Below are positions 31,421 to 42,263 of a stretch of 64,000 nucleotides of DNA, piece by piece. Source of the stretch: Pseudomonadota bacterium (GTDB lineage: Bacteria; Pseudomonadota; Gammaproteobacteria; Steroidobacterales; Woeseiaceae). Each line of letters begins with the position of its first letter. The first letter of the stretch is position 1. A program made the position numbers and the translations under genes. The stretch is taken from the NCBI GenBank assembly GCA_022573655.1, contig JACZTO010000003.1:1-64000 (forward strand). Direction: 5' to 3'. The notes beneath the pieces were generated by a model, which did no database searches, was not told where the DNA came from, and worked only from the letters and a program-made list of their open reading frames with translations.

Positions 31421-33274
31421 ATGATTGAATCATACGACGTAATAGTGATCGGCGGCGGTCACGCCGGTACGGAAGCTTCACTGGCGGCCGCGCGTTCGGG
31501 TGCGGCTACGCTTCTGGTCACTCAAGACATCGCGACGCTTGGGCAGATGAGCTGCAACCCGGCCATCGGCGGAATTGGCAAGGGCCACCTGACCAGGGAG
31601 ATCGACGCGCTGGGCGGCGCGATGGCGCGGGCAATCGATGTGGCGGGAATCCAGTTCCGCACGCTCAACGCGAGCAAGGGCCCTGCCGTTCGCGCAACGC
31701 GCGCGCAGGCGGATCGCCAGCTTTACCGCCAGGTGATTCGGGCGATGATTGAAAATCAACCCAACCTGGCAGTGTTTCAGCAGTCGGTTGAGGATCTCAT
31801 TATCGACGGCGATCGTGTTACGGGAATCGTTACGTCGCAAGACCAGCGGTTTCTTGCCAGGACCGTCATACTGACTGTTGGCACATTCCTGGCGGGGCGT
31901 ATTCTTATCGGCCGCACCGAGAAGGCCGGGGGTCGAGCCGGCGACGCGTCGTCAAACAAGCTTGCAGAACGACTTCGGGAGCTACCGTTCAGCGTCGCGC
32001 GCCTGAAAACGGGTACGCCACCGCGCCTCGACGGCAAGACGCTGAACTATGACCTGATGCTCGAGCAGGCCGGCGACGAACCAACACCGGTGTTCTCTTT
32101 CCTCGGCCGGCGCCGCGATCACCCGCAACAGATTTGCTGCCACATCACCAGGACGACTGAGGAGACACACGACATTATTCGCAGCTCACTCCATGAGTCG
32201 CCCATGTATTCCGGGATGATAGAAGGGGTTGGGCCGCGTTACTGCCCGTCCGTTGAGGACAAGATTGTGCGTTTTGCGGACAAGACATCGCATCAGGTCT
32301 TCGTTGAGCCGGAGGGGCTGAATACGGACGAGGTTTACCCGAACGGCATTTCGACGAGTTTGCCGTATGAGACACAGGTGCGTTTTGTGCGCTCGATCAT
32401 TGGTTTCGAAAACGCGCACATTATGCAGCCGGGTTATGCAATCGAGTATGACTACTTCGATCCTCGCGACCTCAAGCCGACGCTGGAAACAAAGCATGTT
32501 GACGGGCTTTATTTTGCCGGCCAGATAAACGGCACGACGGGATACGAAGAGGCCGCCGCCCAGGGTTTGCTCGCCGGTATCAATGCAGCGCGCCAGGCGA
32601 AAGAACAGCAAGAGTGGTTCCCTGAGCGTCATGAAGCGTACATCGGTGTTTTGGTTGATGACCTGATCACGCGCGGCGTCAGCGAGCCCTACCGGATGTT
32701 TACGAGTCGCGCCGAATATCGGCTCACGCTGCGCGAAGACAATGCTGATCTGCGGCTTACGCCGAAAGGCCGGGAGCTCGGACTCGTCGATGACAAGCGT
32801 TGGAACATTTTCAATGCGAAGCGAGACGCGGTTGCGGCGGAGCAGAAGCGCCTCGATTCCATTACCGTGAAGTCGACGGGCACGAAAGCCGCCGCGCTGC
32901 TAAAGCGCCCGGAGATCACTTATCAGGACGTAATTGCGCTGCCGGAAGTCGGCAGTGGCGACATGCGTGCGCTCATCGATGATGAACAACGTGAGCAGGT
33001 GGAGTTGCAGCTCGAAGTGCAAGCCAAGTACGCAGGTTATATCGCCAGGCAGGAGCGCGAAATCGCGAAGCAGGCAAAGCAGGAGTCGTTACGGCTACCC
33101 GAAGATATCGACTATGAGGTGGTTGATGGGCTGTCAAACGAAGCGCTGCAAAAGCTCATGGCGTCGCGCCCGGTAACGCTGGGTCAGGCATCACGCCTGG
33201 AAGGCATGACACCTTCAGCGGTATCGCTGCTGTTGATACACCTCAAGAAGCGGCAGCTGAAGAAAAGTGCCTGA
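31421..33274 (+). CDS. mnmG: tRNA U34 carboxymethylaminomethyl-modifying enzyme MnmG (GidA)
   Basis: 617 residues. The FAD-binding start is [19 protein letters not shown], followed by the GidA blocks [15 protein letters not shown] and [22 protein letters not shown] helical C-terminal domain binds MnmE. It lies in its usual region, but here both mnmE (before) and rsmG (after) are separated from it by other genes. Confidence 0.98.
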   Translation: MIESYDVIVIGGGHAGTEASLAAARSGAATLLVTQDIATLGQMSCNPAIGGIGKGHLTREIDALGGAMARAIDVAGIQFRTLNASKGPAVRATRAQADRQLYRQVIRAMIENQPNLAVFQQSVEDLIIDGDRVTGIVTSQDQRFLARTVILTVGTFLAGRILIGRTEKAGGRAGDASSNKLAERLRELPFSVARLKTGTPPRLDGKTLNYDLMLEQAGDEPTPVFSFLGRRRDHPQQICCHITRTTEETHDIIRSSLHESPMYSGMIEGVGPRYCPSVEDKIVRFADKTSHQVFVEPEGLNTDEVYPNGISTSLPYETQVRFVRSIIGFENAHIMQPGYAIEYDYFDPRDLKPTLETKHVDGLYFAGQINGTTGYEEAAAQGLLAGINAARQAKEQQEWFPERHEAYIGVLVDDLITRGVSEPYRMFTSRAEYRLTLREDNADLRLTPKGRELGLVDDKRWNIFNAKRDAVAAEQKRLDSITVKSTGTKAAALLKRPEITYQDVIALPEVGSGDMRALIDDEQREQVELQLEVQAKYAGYIARQEREIAKQAKQESLRLPEDIDYEVVDGLSNEALQKLMASRPVTLGQASRLEGMTPSAVSLLLIHLKKRQLKKSA

Positions 33275-33335
33275 CTCCGGCCATGCCAAGCCATAGTCGA
33301 GCGAAATCAGGGCGTTGTCAGGTATGCTTTGCGAC

Positions 33336-34940
33336 ATGAAATCGATGCGAATACCGATCCTGATAGCAGTGCTTGGCGTCGTAGCTGCGTGCGGCGGTGC
33401 GGGCAAATCCGGTGATGCGACATCCGTTCTCAATCGCGGCATCAGCACCGAGCCCGAGTCACTCGATGCGCACAGAGCACGCAGCACGCAGGCCGCGGAT
33501 GTGTTGCGTGATATTGGCGAAGGCCTCGTTAGCTATACGGCAAGCGGAGAGCTGACGCCGGGCGTTGCCGAAAGTTGGGAACTGTCCGACGACGGGCTCA
33601 CTTATACATTTCATCTGCGGGCCAACGCGAAGTGGTCGAACGGCGAGGCAGTCATTGCCGAACACTTCGTTTTCGGACTGCGGCGACTTGTTACACCCGC
33701 AACGGCAGCGTTTTATGCGCAAATGCTCGCAGACGTGAGTAATGCAGCAAGAGTAACGTCGGGAGTGATGCAGCCCTCGGCGCTCGGCGTCACGGCCATT
33801 GACGATCAGACTCTTGTTATCAAGTTGGATCGGCCAACACCGTATCTTATTAGCCTGCTGACACACCCGGCCACATTTCCCATGCACCCGGCATCCATCG
33901 AAGAGCATGGCGACGCTTTTGCGCGGGCCGGCAATTTGTTATCCAACGGCGCCTATGTGCTTGCCGGGTGGATTCCGGGTTCGGTCATCACCTTGCACCG
34001 CAATGAGCACTACTGGAACAATGCAGCAACTGCGATCGACGAAGTTCAGCACCACGTACTCACGCAGGAAATGACCGAGCTGGCGCGTTATCGCGCCGGC
34101 GAAATACATGTCACCAGCTCTGTGCCACCAGAGAGCTTCGAGCAGGTCAGGTCAGAACTTGGTGATCAGTTGCACATATCGCCGTATCTCGGTGTTTATT
34201 ACTACGGTTACAATCTCATCAAGCCGCCGTTCAGTGGCAGTCCGGCGTTGCGACAGGCATTGTCGATGGCGATTGATCGCGATCTGCTGGTCGAAAAAAT
34301 AACCGGTCGGGGCGAATCACCGGCCTACAGCTGGGTGCCGCCCAGTGTGGACAATTACGAACCAACGGTATTCAGTTATGCGCTACTGAGTCAGGACGAG
34401 CGCAATAACATCGCGCAGGGACTGTATGAGGAAGCGGGATATAGCGCGCAATCCCCCCTGCAACTCGAGTTGCGTTACAACACTTCGGACACGCAGCGGC
34501 GTGTCGCCCTCGCCATACAATCAATGTGGCGTGATGTGCTCGGCGTTGAAACGAAACTCATTAACGAAGAGTTCCAGGTATTGCTTGCCAACATGCGCGA
34601 TCGTGAGATCACGCAGGTTTTTCGCTCCAGCTGGATGGGTGATTACAACGACGCGCACACCTTCCTTAGCATTATGCAGGCGGGTAATTCGGCAAACATG
34701 CCGGCCTACAATAGTGAAGAATATGACTCGCTGATGAAGCGCGCAGCCGAGCAGGTCGACCTGGGCCGGCGGCGTCTTTATCTCGAAGAGGCGGAGCGCG
34801 TGATGCTGGCAGATCATCCGGTCATACCGATCTATTTCTATGTCAGCAAGCACCTCGTCAGCCCGCAGGTACAAGGCTGGGGAGACAACGTTCTCGATTA
34901 TCATTACTCTCAGCACCTGAGCCTCAAGGCGGCCGAATAG
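33336..34940 (+). CDS. Oligopeptide ABC transporter substrate-binding lipoprotein (OppA type)
   Basis: 534 residues from ATG 33336, chosen because it opens a lipoprotein signal with lipobox VVAAC. Earlier in-frame starts (33315, 33324) and a later one (33345) are possible. It belongs to SBP family 5: RGISTEPESLDAHRA near the start, LTPGVAESWELSDDGLTYTFHL and the late block SFLSIMQAGNSAN-like region. It captures peptides in the periplasm for the two permeases and fused ATPase encoded next. Confidence 0.93.
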   Translation: MKSMRIPILIAVLGVVAACGGAGKSGDATSVLNRGISTEPESLDAHRARSTQAADVLRDIGEGLVSYTASGELTPGVAESWELSDDGLTYTFHLRANAKWSNGEAVIAEHFVFGLRRLVTPATAAFYAQMLADVSNAARVTSGVMQPSALGVTAIDDQTLVIKLDRPTPYLISLLTHPATFPMHPASIEEHGDAFARAGNLLSNGAYVLAGWIPGSVITLHRNEHYWNNAATAIDEVQHHVLTQEMTELARYRAGEIHVTSSVPPESFEQVRSELGDQLHISPYLGVYYYGYNLIKPPFSGSPALRQALSMAIDRDLLVEKITGRGESPAYSWVPPSVDNYEPTVFSYALLSQDERNNIAQGLYEEAGYSAQSPLQLELRYNTSDTQRRVALAIQSMWRDVLGVETKLINEEFQVLLANMRDREITQVFRSSWMGDYNDAHTFLSIMQAGNSANMPAYNSEEYDSLMKRAAEQVDLGRRRLYLEEAERVMLADHPVIPIYFYVSKHLVSPQVQGWGDNVLDYHYSQHLSLKAAE

Positions 34941-34958
34941 CCGCACAGGGACGATTGC

Positions 34959-35882
34959 TTGCTGCGATACACGCTGCTCCGATTACTGGGGGCGATACCG
35001 ACGCTGCTGTTGGTCATCGTCCTGGCCTTTCTCATGGTGCATGCCGCACCGGGCGGGCCGTTTGACGACGAGCGCGTTTTGCCGGCCGACGTAGAGGCGA
35101 ATATCGCGAAGGCTTATCATCTCGATGAGTCGCTGCCGAAGCAATTCGTGCGCTACATGTCGGGGCTGTTGCGTGGCGACCTGGGGCCGTCTTATCGCTA
35201 TCGCGACCACACGGTTTCCGAGTTGATTCGCAGCGGTTTTCCGTTGTCGTTGCAACTGGGCGCAATGGCCATCACGCTCGCGTTGCTTGCCGGCGTCAGC
35301 GCTGGCACCGTAGCGGCATTGCGGCAGGATTCTCTTCTCGATCGGGTAATCATGTCATTTGCGATGACGGGCATTTCGATTCCCGTTTTTGTGATCGCGC
35401 CGGTCCTCGTGTTATTGCTCGCCGTAAAGGTGCATTGGCTGCCCGCAGGCTGGAGCGGCTCCGCCGGTGCTGCAAAGTTTGTGTTGCCTGTCTTTACGCT
35501 GGCATTGCCGCAAATCGCCTACATCGCGCGGCTAACCCGGGCGAGCATGATTGATGTGCTTGGCAGAGATTTCATCCGCACGGCAAGGGCACAGGGCCTC
35601 AGCACCAGTACCCTGGTCCGTGTACATGCGCTCAAACCCGCGATGTTGCCAGTGCTGTCCTACATGGGCCCGGCGATTGCTGCGATTCTGACCGGTTCGG
35701 TTGTCGTTGAAGAAGTTTTTGGCATTCCGGGTCTTGGTCAGTTTTTCGTGCGTGGCGCATTGAACCGCGACTACACACTGGTACTGGGCATCGTTATTTT
35801 CTACGCGACACTGATCGTGTTCCTGAATCTGCTTGTCGACATTCTTTATGGCGTGATCGATCCGCGAGTGCGATACAAGTGA
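34959..35882 (+). CDS. Oligopeptide ABC transporter permease (OppB type)
   Basis: 307 residues from a TTG start. Six membrane helices, with a first helix followed by the family motif HAAPGGPFDDERVLP. The permease EAA loop reads DFIRTARAQGLSTSTLVRVHAL, and the end ILYGVIDPRVRYK is typical of OppB/DppB. It follows the binding protein by 18 bases and overlaps the next permease by four. Confidence 0.95.
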   Translation: MLRYTLLRLLGAIPTLLLVIVLAFLMVHAAPGGPFDDERVLPADVEANIAKAYHLDESLPKQFVRYMSGLLRGDLGPSYRYRDHTVSELIRSGFPLSLQLGAMAITLALLAGVSAGTVAALRQDSLLDRVIMSFAMTGISIPVFVIAPVLVLLLAVKVHWLPAGWSGSAGAAKFVLPVFTLALPQIAYIARLTRASMIDVLGRDFIRTARAQGLSTSTLVRVHALKPAMLPVLSYMGPAIAAILTGSVVVEEVFGIPGLGQFFVRGALNRDYTLVLGIVIFYATLIVFLNLLVDILYGVIDPRVRYK

Positions 35883-36700
35883 ATCTGGCCGGCAATCGCA
35901 CCGTCGCAGTGAGTAGCAGCATTTTGTTGTTTGTCACCATGTTGGCAGTAGTTGGGCCGTGGATTAGCCCGCATGAGTATCTGACAACAGACTTCAGTCG
36001 CATCCTGCTTGCGCCGGCGGCGACCAATATGCAGTTCTTCGGTACTGACGATTTAGGCCGCGACCTGTTCGTACGCACGATGCTTGGCATACGCGTGACC
36101 CTGCTTATTGCCGTCGTCGCGAGCATGGTGAGCCTTGTCATTGGCGTTGCCTATGGTGCCATCGCGGGATATGTTGGCGGGCGAGTGGACGCGGTGATGA
36201 TGCGCTTTGTCGATACCTTGTATGCGCTGCCGTTTATTTTTCTCGTCATCCTGTTGATGGTTGCGTTCGAGAGCAATTTTTTCCTGATTTTTGTTGCCAT
36301 TGGTGCAATTAACTGGCTCGACATGGCGCGCATCGTGCGCGGGCAGACGCTGAGCCTGCGGGAGCGTGAATTCGTGGAGGCGGCACGACTAATCGGCGTC
36401 AGCACACCACGAATTATTTTGCGTCATATTGCACCGAACATGCTCGGCATCGTTGTTGTCTACCTAACGCTAACCATACCGCAGGCGATTCTGGTTGAGT
36501 CTTTTCTGAGCTTCCTGGGGCTGGGCATACAGGAGCCGCAAACGTCGCTCGGCGCGCTCGTGGACGCGGGCGTAAATCAGATGGAAGGAGCGTCATGGAT
36601 GCTGCTCATTCCGGCGACACTACTGGCATTGATTTTGATGTGCTTCAATTTTCTTGGCGACGGCTTGCGCGACGTCTTCGATGCGAGGCGGAAATCGTGA
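35879..36700 (+). CDS. Oligopeptide ABC transporter permease (OppC type)
   Basis: 273 residues, GTG start overlapping the preceding stop. The motif FGTDDLGRDLFVRTMLGIRVTL and the EAA loop EFVEAARLIGVSTPRIILRH identify DppC/OppC. It ends in LGDGLRDVFDARR. It forms the inner-membrane channel with the OppB-type protein and overlaps the ATPase start by four bases. Confidence 0.95.
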   Translation: MNLAGNRTVAVSSSILLFVTMLAVVGPWISPHEYLTTDFSRILLAPAATNMQFFGTDDLGRDLFVRTMLGIRVTLLIAVVASMVSLVIGVAYGAIAGYVGGRVDAVMMRFVDTLYALPFIFLVILLMVAFESNFFLIFVAIGAINWLDMARIVRGQTLSLREREFVEAARLIGVSTPRIILRHIAPNMLGIVVVYLTLTIPQAILVESFLSFLGLGIQEPQTSLGALVDAGVNQMEGASWMLLIPATLLALILMCFNFLGDGLRDVFDARRKS

Positions 36701-38460
36701 GTTTGCTGGAAGTCAGTGGGCTGAGCATTCGCTATGCGGGTGCAGCGGTTGTGAACGACATTAGCTTCACCGTCGATGAGGGCGAATCGGTAGGGATCGT
36801 TGGTGAATCCGGATCCGGCAAATCGCAAACGGCACTCGCTTTGCTCGGGTTGTTGCCGAAACAGGCAGACGTTAGCGGCAGCGTAAAACTCGGCGGAGAG
36901 GAAATCATTGGCGCTACGGAACAGGCGTTGAACAAGCTTCGCGCCCGGCGTGTCGGGATAGTATTTCAGGATACGATGCAGGCGCTCAACCCCTATATGC
37001 AAATTGGCAAACAGGTTCGACAGGTTCTCTTACAGCACCAACTGGCCGCGGGCGATGCTGCAGACCGGCGGGTCATGGAAATGCTCAGGCGTGTCGGGCT
37101 GCCCGATCCCGAACGGCAATTTCGCGCTTACCCGCACCAGCTGTCGGGAGGCATGCGGCAGCGAGTGATGCTGGCGTCAGCGTTGATAGCGGAGCCGGAT
37201 TTGCTTATCGCAGACGAGCCGACTACTGCTCTGGATGTTACGGTGCAGGCGCAGATACTCGAGCTGCTGGAGGACATTCGCGACAACACGGCACTGCTGC
37301 TAATCACACACGACCTGGGGATTGTTGCCGGACGCTGCGAGCGCATGCTGGTGTTTGAGAAAGGACGGTTGGTCGACGCGGGACCGACAACGTCGTTGTT
37401 TGCGTCCCCCGGCCACGCGCACACAAGAGCGTTGCTGGACGTCGCACCGCGGATAGACCGCGGCACCTTTCCCGCGCCGATCAAGGCCAGCACGATACTG
37501 AGCGTCGAGGCGGCAGAGGTGGTTTACGAAGCGGGTGGTAGCGCGCAGCTTCGTGCCGTGATCGATGTAGATCTGTCGTTGCGCAAAGGCGAGACACTTG
37601 CTGTTGTGGGTGAGTCGGGCTCGGGAAAGTCCAGCCTGGTGCGAGCGATACTGGGCTTGATTCCTATGCACTCGGGCCGTGTCGTTTACGCGGGGGAAGC
37701 GCTGGACGGCCCGGTAGAAACGCGATCAATCGCCCAGAAACGCGACTTTCAACTGGTTTATCAGGATCCGGTTGCCGCACTTAATCCGCAGATGCGAGTG
37801 CAAAGTATTGTGGGCGAGCCGTTGTCGGTGCATGAGCCTTCGTTATCCTCCCAAGAGCGCATTGCGCGCGTTATTACGACGCTGCAAAAGGTGGGTCTGG
37901 ACGATAATTATTTGCGTCGCTATCCGCATCAACTGTCGGGTGGCCAGGCACAGCGCGTCGCGATTGCGCGAGCGTTAATTCTTGAGCCGAGTGTCCTGGT
38001 GTGTGATGAAGCCGTGGCCGCGCTTGATGGGTCTGTGCGGGCACAGGTGTTGGCGCTGTTGCGTACAGAGCAAAACAAAACCGGGTTGTCTATCATCTTC
38101 ATCTCCCATGATCTGGCCGTCGTACGCTCTATCAGTCACAGGGTGCTGGTGATGTACATGGGGCATCTTGTCGAGTTTGCAGATTGCGAAAAAATATTTG
38201 CGGCACCGCGGCACCCTTATACGAGAGCATTGCTTGATGCAGTGCCAGTACCAGATCCGGTCGTTTCGGTAAGAGTGGCACCACTCAAGGGCGAGGTTGG
38301 GTCGCTGCTTTCGCCGCCCTCCGGGTGTGTGTTTCATCCACGCTGTGGCTATGCGAAGGAAATTTGCAGTGAGCGCGCTCCGGAACCGCGTGATGTCGGT
38401 GGGTCGCGAGTTGCGTGTCACCGCGCTGACGACATCGAACTCACGCCGCAGCATCCTTGA
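36697..38460 (+). CDS. Fused OppD-OppF-type ABC ATPase
   Basis: 587 residues from GTG 36697 inside the oppC-type stop; the longer frame to 36595 lies in that gene and is unlikely. Two ABC domains in tandem: Walker [10 protein letters not shown] with signature [12 protein letters not shown], then Walker [10 protein letters not shown] with signature [12 protein letters not shown]. The second Walker B reads [12 protein letters not shown]-terminal Fe-S-type cysteine motif follows ([17 protein letters not shown]). Such fusions also occur in YejF and GsiA. It powers import of peptides or related solutes. Confidence 0.94.
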   Translation: MSLLEVSGLSIRYAGAAVVNDISFTVDEGESVGIVGESGSGKSQTALALLGLLPKQADVSGSVKLGGEEIIGATEQALNKLRARRVGIVFQDTMQALNPYMQIGKQVRQVLLQHQLAAGDAADRRVMEMLRRVGLPDPERQFRAYPHQLSGGMRQRVMLASALIAEPDLLIADEPTTALDVTVQAQILELLEDIRDNTALLLITHDLGIVAGRCERMLVFEKGRLVDAGPTTSLFASPGHAHTRALLDVAPRIDRGTFPAPIKASTILSVEAAEVVYEAGGSAQLRAVIDVDLSLRKGETLAVVGESGSGKSSLVRAILGLIPMHSGRVVYAGEALDGPVETRSIAQKRDFQLVYQDPVAALNPQMRVQSIVGEPLSVHEPSLSSQERIARVITTLQKVGLDDNYLRRYPHQLSGGQAQRVAIARALILEPSVLVCDEAVAALDGSVRAQVLALLRTEQNKTGLSIIFISHDLAVVRSISHRVLVMYMGHLVEFADCEKIFAAPRHPYTRALLDAVPVPDPVVSVRVAPLKGEVGSLLSPPSGCVFHPRCGYAKEICSERAPEPRDVGGSRVACHRADDIELTPQHP

Positions 38461-38604
38461 ACCCCGGTTTTCGGATTATGTAAATGGCGCAGGTACTACG
38501 TCATGGTTTGCGCTGTGACGCCGGCCACGGTAAATGTCTTTGGAGCGCGGATAATACAGACTATTGGAGACTAATCCGTATGCACGTCGGACAGTATCTT
38601 TACG

Positions 38605-38877
38605 ATGATCAAATTGCCAGATGGAATAGTTACGGTGCATCTCAACGGTGAACGGTACCGAGGAGCTTACTACTTTCGTGGAGACGAACTGGTGGTAACG
38701 GCCTACGGGCTTCGAGAATCTTCGGCAAATCTGGCCATCCTCGACGGCGAACGCGGCAAAGCAGCGCTCAATCTTGCCAAGCTAGTGTTGATTGATATGG
38801 TGAGGGAGGCTACGGATGTTCATTTCATCGACCCAGGGCTGTCGTTGCAAGGATCAACGACGAGGCTCTGTTTCTGA
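38605..38877 (+). CDS. Small hypothetical protein
   Basis: 90 residues, no signal peptide or membrane segment. The first half is beta-rich (VTVHLNGERYRGAYYFRGDELVVTAYG) and the second half helical (ALNLAKLVLIDMVREA). The amino acid make-up looks like a real protein, but I do not recognise the family and no clear ribosome site precedes the ATG. It is convergent with the DUF945 gene. Confidence 0.5.
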   Translation: MIKLPDGIVTVHLNGERYRGAYYFRGDELVVTAYGLRESSANLAILDGERGKAALNLAKLVLIDMVREATDVHFIDPGLSLQGSTTRLCF

Positions 38878-38922
38878 TCGATATACAGATCTGTGAATGG
38901 CGCAATTGGCGTGCGAAGTTTC

Positions 38923-40227
38923 TTAAAATGCGCCTAATGGAATCGGTATTGGTACACCGTTAACCGTCAAGAGACCTTTCTTGTAATGCGCTTCCATCTC
39001 GTAAACGTCACCGTTCTGTTTCAGGTAACCCATGCCGATGATAGCGTCGGCGGCTTGTGGATTCATTTGCAAGGCAAAATCGACCAGCCCCTGCGGCACT
39101 GTGATATCCGCAGACGCGACGACGCCAAGCAGCAATGACTTCCACTCGAAGCTTGCGCGATCCGTCTGCGGGACTTCGAAACTGATTTTCGACGTAACCG
39201 TACCCATAGGCAGTTCAACATCAAGCTGATCGAAGCGCACCTCAAAACCGGCGGCGAAGAGGTCCTTGAAATCTTCTCCGGCAAGCATTATCACTTGTGC
39301 TGGATCGGCGGAAGCAGACATCGAATCGAGGCGTTGTGTTAGAACGCCAAGTGCTACGGCGTCGGCACCGGCAAGGACTATGTTTGCCGTGACCGACACA
39401 TCGCCAAGCCCTGGAATGGCCTGCCCGGTTATTTGTATATAGGTGTCGGCGTCAAATAGCCCATCGTTGACAGCCGAGTTAGCCGTAAAGGCCATGCTGT
39501 TCATAACAGTTGTTATCACACCATCGGTCTCGACGGCAACAGCGCCCAGTGTTGCTTCGGCATGACCGGTTGCAAATCCGTACTGCGTCATTGTTTGATT
39601 GCCCATGAAGGTCAGTCCACCAAACGAGGCGACTTCCTGACCATCCTCAAAAGACAATGCGCCGATATCGCCATCAAAAGTGACGCTGCCGTTCCGAGGA
39701 CTTGTCGAAATGTTGATTCTGACGTCTTCCCACGTCGCAGTTTTGCCGCCGCTTGTCTTTGAGCTGGCCGCAAGTACATAATTCGACCGCAAATCTCCGC
39801 CAAGGCCGAGGTCGCTGAATATTTTTCCGGGTATCTCAATAGTCTCGTCCTCACCGTATTCGATCGAGAGTGTTGAAACAGCACTGCCGAGTCCGGGGGC
39901 CAGGGAGCCACCTTCGCGAGCCATCGATGCAAGCGGCACCAGGCCATGATCCAGATGTGTGTTGATAACGAGCACCGGAATATCTTCCCCTTCGCTAATC
40001 ATTGCCGCGCGAATCGTGCCGTCGCCGAGTGCAACACGATGTTGGCCTTCGGACGAAAACCAGCCGCGGTCGAAACCTGATGACGTGACAACGAGTTGAC
40101 CGCTTTTTGTTGCTGCCCACTCAAGGGTTTCGTTAACGCTTCGTTCGGCGAGCTTGCCGATAATGCCGGGTGAGACCAGAATTATCAGAGCGAGAGTCAG
40201 CAGCAGTGCAATAACGCCTTTTTTCAC
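38923..40227 (-). CDS. DUF945 (YdgA-like) family protein
   Basis: 434 residues with one N-terminal membrane helix (about 5-22) and a large exported part. The early motif SGFDRGWFSSEGQHRVAL is characteristic of DUF945/YdgA. The tail YKKGLLTVNGVPIPIPLGAF is also typical. The family has no firm biochemical role. It is divergent from the MBL-fold hydrolase with 56 bases between them. Confidence 0.88.
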   Translation of the reverse strand: MKKGVIALLLTLALIILVSPGIIGKLAERSVNETLEWAATKSGQLVVTSSGFDRGWFSSEGQHRVALGDGTIRAAMISEGEDIPVLVINTHLDHGLVPLASMAREGGSLAPGLGSAVSTLSIEYGEDETIEIPGKIFSDLGLGGDLRSNYVLAASSKTSGGKTATWEDVRINISTSPRNGSVTFDGDIGALSFEDGQEVASFGGLTFMGNQTMTQYGFATGHAEATLGAVAVETDGVITTVMNSMAFTANSAVNDGLFDADTYIQITGQAIPGLGDVSVTANIVLAGADAVALGVLTQRLDSMSASADPAQVIMLAGEDFKDLFAAGFEVRFDQLDVELPMGTVTSKISFEVPQTDRASFEWKSLLLGVVASADITVPQGLVDFALQMNPQAADAIIGMGYLKQNGDVYEMEAHYKKGLLTVNGVPIPIPLGAF

Positions 40228-40283
40228 GGGGGTTCCTTAAATGGAGGAGCAGAGCGCGACGATGCTAACATGGTGGCCTCGAT

Positions 40284-41216
40284 ATGATTACCAAACTTGA
40301 CGACGGCATCGTCGCCATCGACACAGAATTTATGCGGCCAATTCAGGACGCCAGCCACCTGATCATCGAAGGTGGTCGGGCTGCTTTTGTCGACACCGGA
40401 ACAAATGACAGCGTGCCGCTGTTGATTGATGCGTTGCGGCAGCAAGACCTCGACGTCGCTGACGTTGACTTCGTTTTTCTTACGCACGTTCACCTTGACC
40501 ATGCGGGCGGCGCTGGCCTGTTAATGCAGGCGCTGCCGAATGCGCGCTGTGTCATTCATCCGCGCGGCGTGCGGCATATGGTTGATCCGGCGAAATTGAT
40601 CGCAGGCACTGAGGCCGTCTACGGTGTCGAGCGAACGCACGATTTGTATGGCGTTATCCAGCCTATCGACGAGTCGCGAATCGTGGTGCCGAAAGACGAG
40701 CAATGGATCGAGCTCAACGGGCGCAAGCTGCAGGTATTGTTTACCGAAGGACATGCACGGCATCATTATTGTTTGCTTGACCCGGCGTCTCGCGGTGTGT
40801 TCACGGGCGATAGCTTCGGCGTCTCGTATCGGGAACTCGATACCGCTGCCGGGGAGTTCATATTTCCGACCTCAACGCCGGCGAGTTTTGACCCGGCGGA
40901 GGCACACAAGTCGATCGATCGCATCATGGCATGCAATCCGGAACGACTTTATCTGACTCACTACAGCCGCGTGACCGATCTTGCGCGTCTCGCAGCCGAC
41001 ATGCACGCGGGAATTGACGCATATGTGGAGATAGCGCTGGCGCAGCGAGATAATGATGATCCGCTTCCAGCAATGCAGTCGGCGATGTACGATTATCTTT
41101 CGACGCGCCTGATTGCGCACGGTTACAAGGGCGACGACAGTGCGATGCGCTCGGTACTTGAGATCGACGTTGTGCTGAATGCGCAGGGGCTTGTGTCATG
41201 GCTACAACGACAATAA
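40284..41216 (+). CDS. MBL-fold metallo-hydrolase
   Basis: 310 residues. The metal-binding motif THVHLDHAGG is complete, with later histidines in EGHARHHYCLLD and LYLTHYSRV and an aspartate in FTGDSFG. Substrate unknown. It precedes an AcuI-like reductase by 15 bases and is probably co-transcribed with it. Confidence 0.88.
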   Translation: MITKLDDGIVAIDTEFMRPIQDASHLIIEGGRAAFVDTGTNDSVPLLIDALRQQDLDVADVDFVFLTHVHLDHAGGAGLLMQALPNARCVIHPRGVRHMVDPAKLIAGTEAVYGVERTHDLYGVIQPIDESRIVVPKDEQWIELNGRKLQVLFTEGHARHHYCLLDPASRGVFTGDSFGVSYRELDTAAGEFIFPTSTPASFDPAEAHKSIDRIMACNPERLYLTHYSRVTDLARLAADMHAGIDAYVEIALAQRDNDDPLPAMQSAMYDYLSTRLIAHGYKGDDSAMRSVLEIDVVLNAQGLVSWLQRQ

Positions 41217-41231
41217 GAACAGGGGTAAGTG

Positions 41232-42224
41232 ATGGAGCGTTTTCGTGCATACAGAATTGACCAGGAGGATGGCAAAATTGTCGCGGGCTTCAAGGAGCTG
41301 TCACTCGATGACCTGACCGAAGGCAATGTCGTTGTTCGCGTCAGCCACTCGACGATCAACTACAAAGATGCCCTGGCGGCGACTGGTGCGGGAAAAATTC
41401 TGCGCCGCTATCCTCTTAACGGCGGCATTGATCTCGCCGGTGTTGTGGTGAGCTCCGAAGACACCGACTTTCAACCAGGTACCGAGGTGCTGGTGAACGG
41501 CTGCGGTCTGAGCGAAACGGTTGATGGTGGATATTCCGAATACGCACGAGTCGATAGCAAGAGTCTCGTGATGATTCCAGACGGCATGACCGCGTTTGAA
41601 GTCATGCAGATCGGCACCGCAGGATACACGGCCGCGCTTGCCATTCATCGCATGGAACAGAACGGACAGTCGCCGGAGCAAGGGCCGGTTGTCGTTACGG
41701 GTGCGACCGGCGGCGTAGGCAGTGTCGCTATCGACATGCTCAGCGCAAGGGGCTACGAAGTTGTCGCGTTGACGGGAAAGGGCAGCGAAGAGGCTTATCT
41801 ACGCAAGATTGGTGCCAGCCAGATTATCTTGCGAGATGATCTCGACCTTGGCAAGCGACCCATGGAAAAAGCACTTTGGGCGGGCGCAATCGACAACCTC
41901 GGTGGCGATTACCTGGCGTGGCTGACGCGCACCGTTGACTACGGCGGCAATATTGCAAGCATTGGCCTGGCGGCGAGCATCTCCCTGCAGACAACCGTCC
42001 TGCCGTTTATCCTCAGGGCAGTGTGTCTGCTGGGAATCAATTCTGTGGATACGCCGCGCGAGTTGCGACACGTTGTGTGGGCGCGAATCGGTGGGGATCT
42101 GAAACCACGACACCTCGACATCATCGGTCATCGGACGATTTCATTCGACGAATTGCCCGATGCATTCGAAGCTTACATCGACGGCACGATTACGGGCCGC
42201 ACAGTCGTGGAGATAGGGTCGTAG
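41232..42224 (+). CDS. acuI: AcuI/YhdH-family acrylyl-CoA reductase-like oxidoreductase
   Basis: 330 residues. Zinc-free MDR fold: N-terminal INYKDALAATGAGKILRRYP, then a Rossmann motif GATGGVGSVAID that binds NADPH. YhdH/AcuI enzymes reduce acryloyl-CoA to propionyl-CoA. ATG 41232 has AGGGG six bases upstream; the GTG directly before it is less likely. The next genes consume propionyl-CoA, which supports the call. Its TAG stop lies inside a REP-type repeat. Confidence 0.85.
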   Translation: MERFRAYRIDQEDGKIVAGFKELSLDDLTEGNVVVRVSHSTINYKDALAATGAGKILRRYPLNGGIDLAGVVVSSEDTDFQPGTEVLVNGCGLSETVDGGYSEYARVDSKSLVMIPDGMTAFEVMQIGTAGYTAALAIHRMEQNGQSPEQGPVVVTGATGGVGSVAIDMLSARGYEVVALTGKGSEEAYLRKIGASQIILRDDLDLGKRPMEKALWAGAIDNLGGDYLAWLTRTVDYGGNIASIGLAASISLQTTVLPFILRAVCLLGINSVDTPRELRHVVWARIGGDLKPRHLDIIGHRTISFDELPDAFEAYIDGTITGRTVVEIGS

Positions 42225-42245
42225 GAGCGCGCCTTGCGCGCGACA
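42221..42245 (+). repeat. REP-type palindrome, single copy
   Basis: Begins GTAGGAGCGCGCCTTGCGCG and ends CGACA. Its inner arms pair (GCGCGC around CTT). The TAG within its first four bases is the stop codon of the acuI-like gene. The head GTAGGAGCG matches REP elements of pseudomonads. Confidence 0.85.
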
Positions 42246-42263
42246 TCGGGACCAAAGGCCGCG

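Noticed and set aside
38461-38604. Possible small gene after the fused ABC ATPase
   Set aside because: Short frames only, without a ribosome site or recognisable product.
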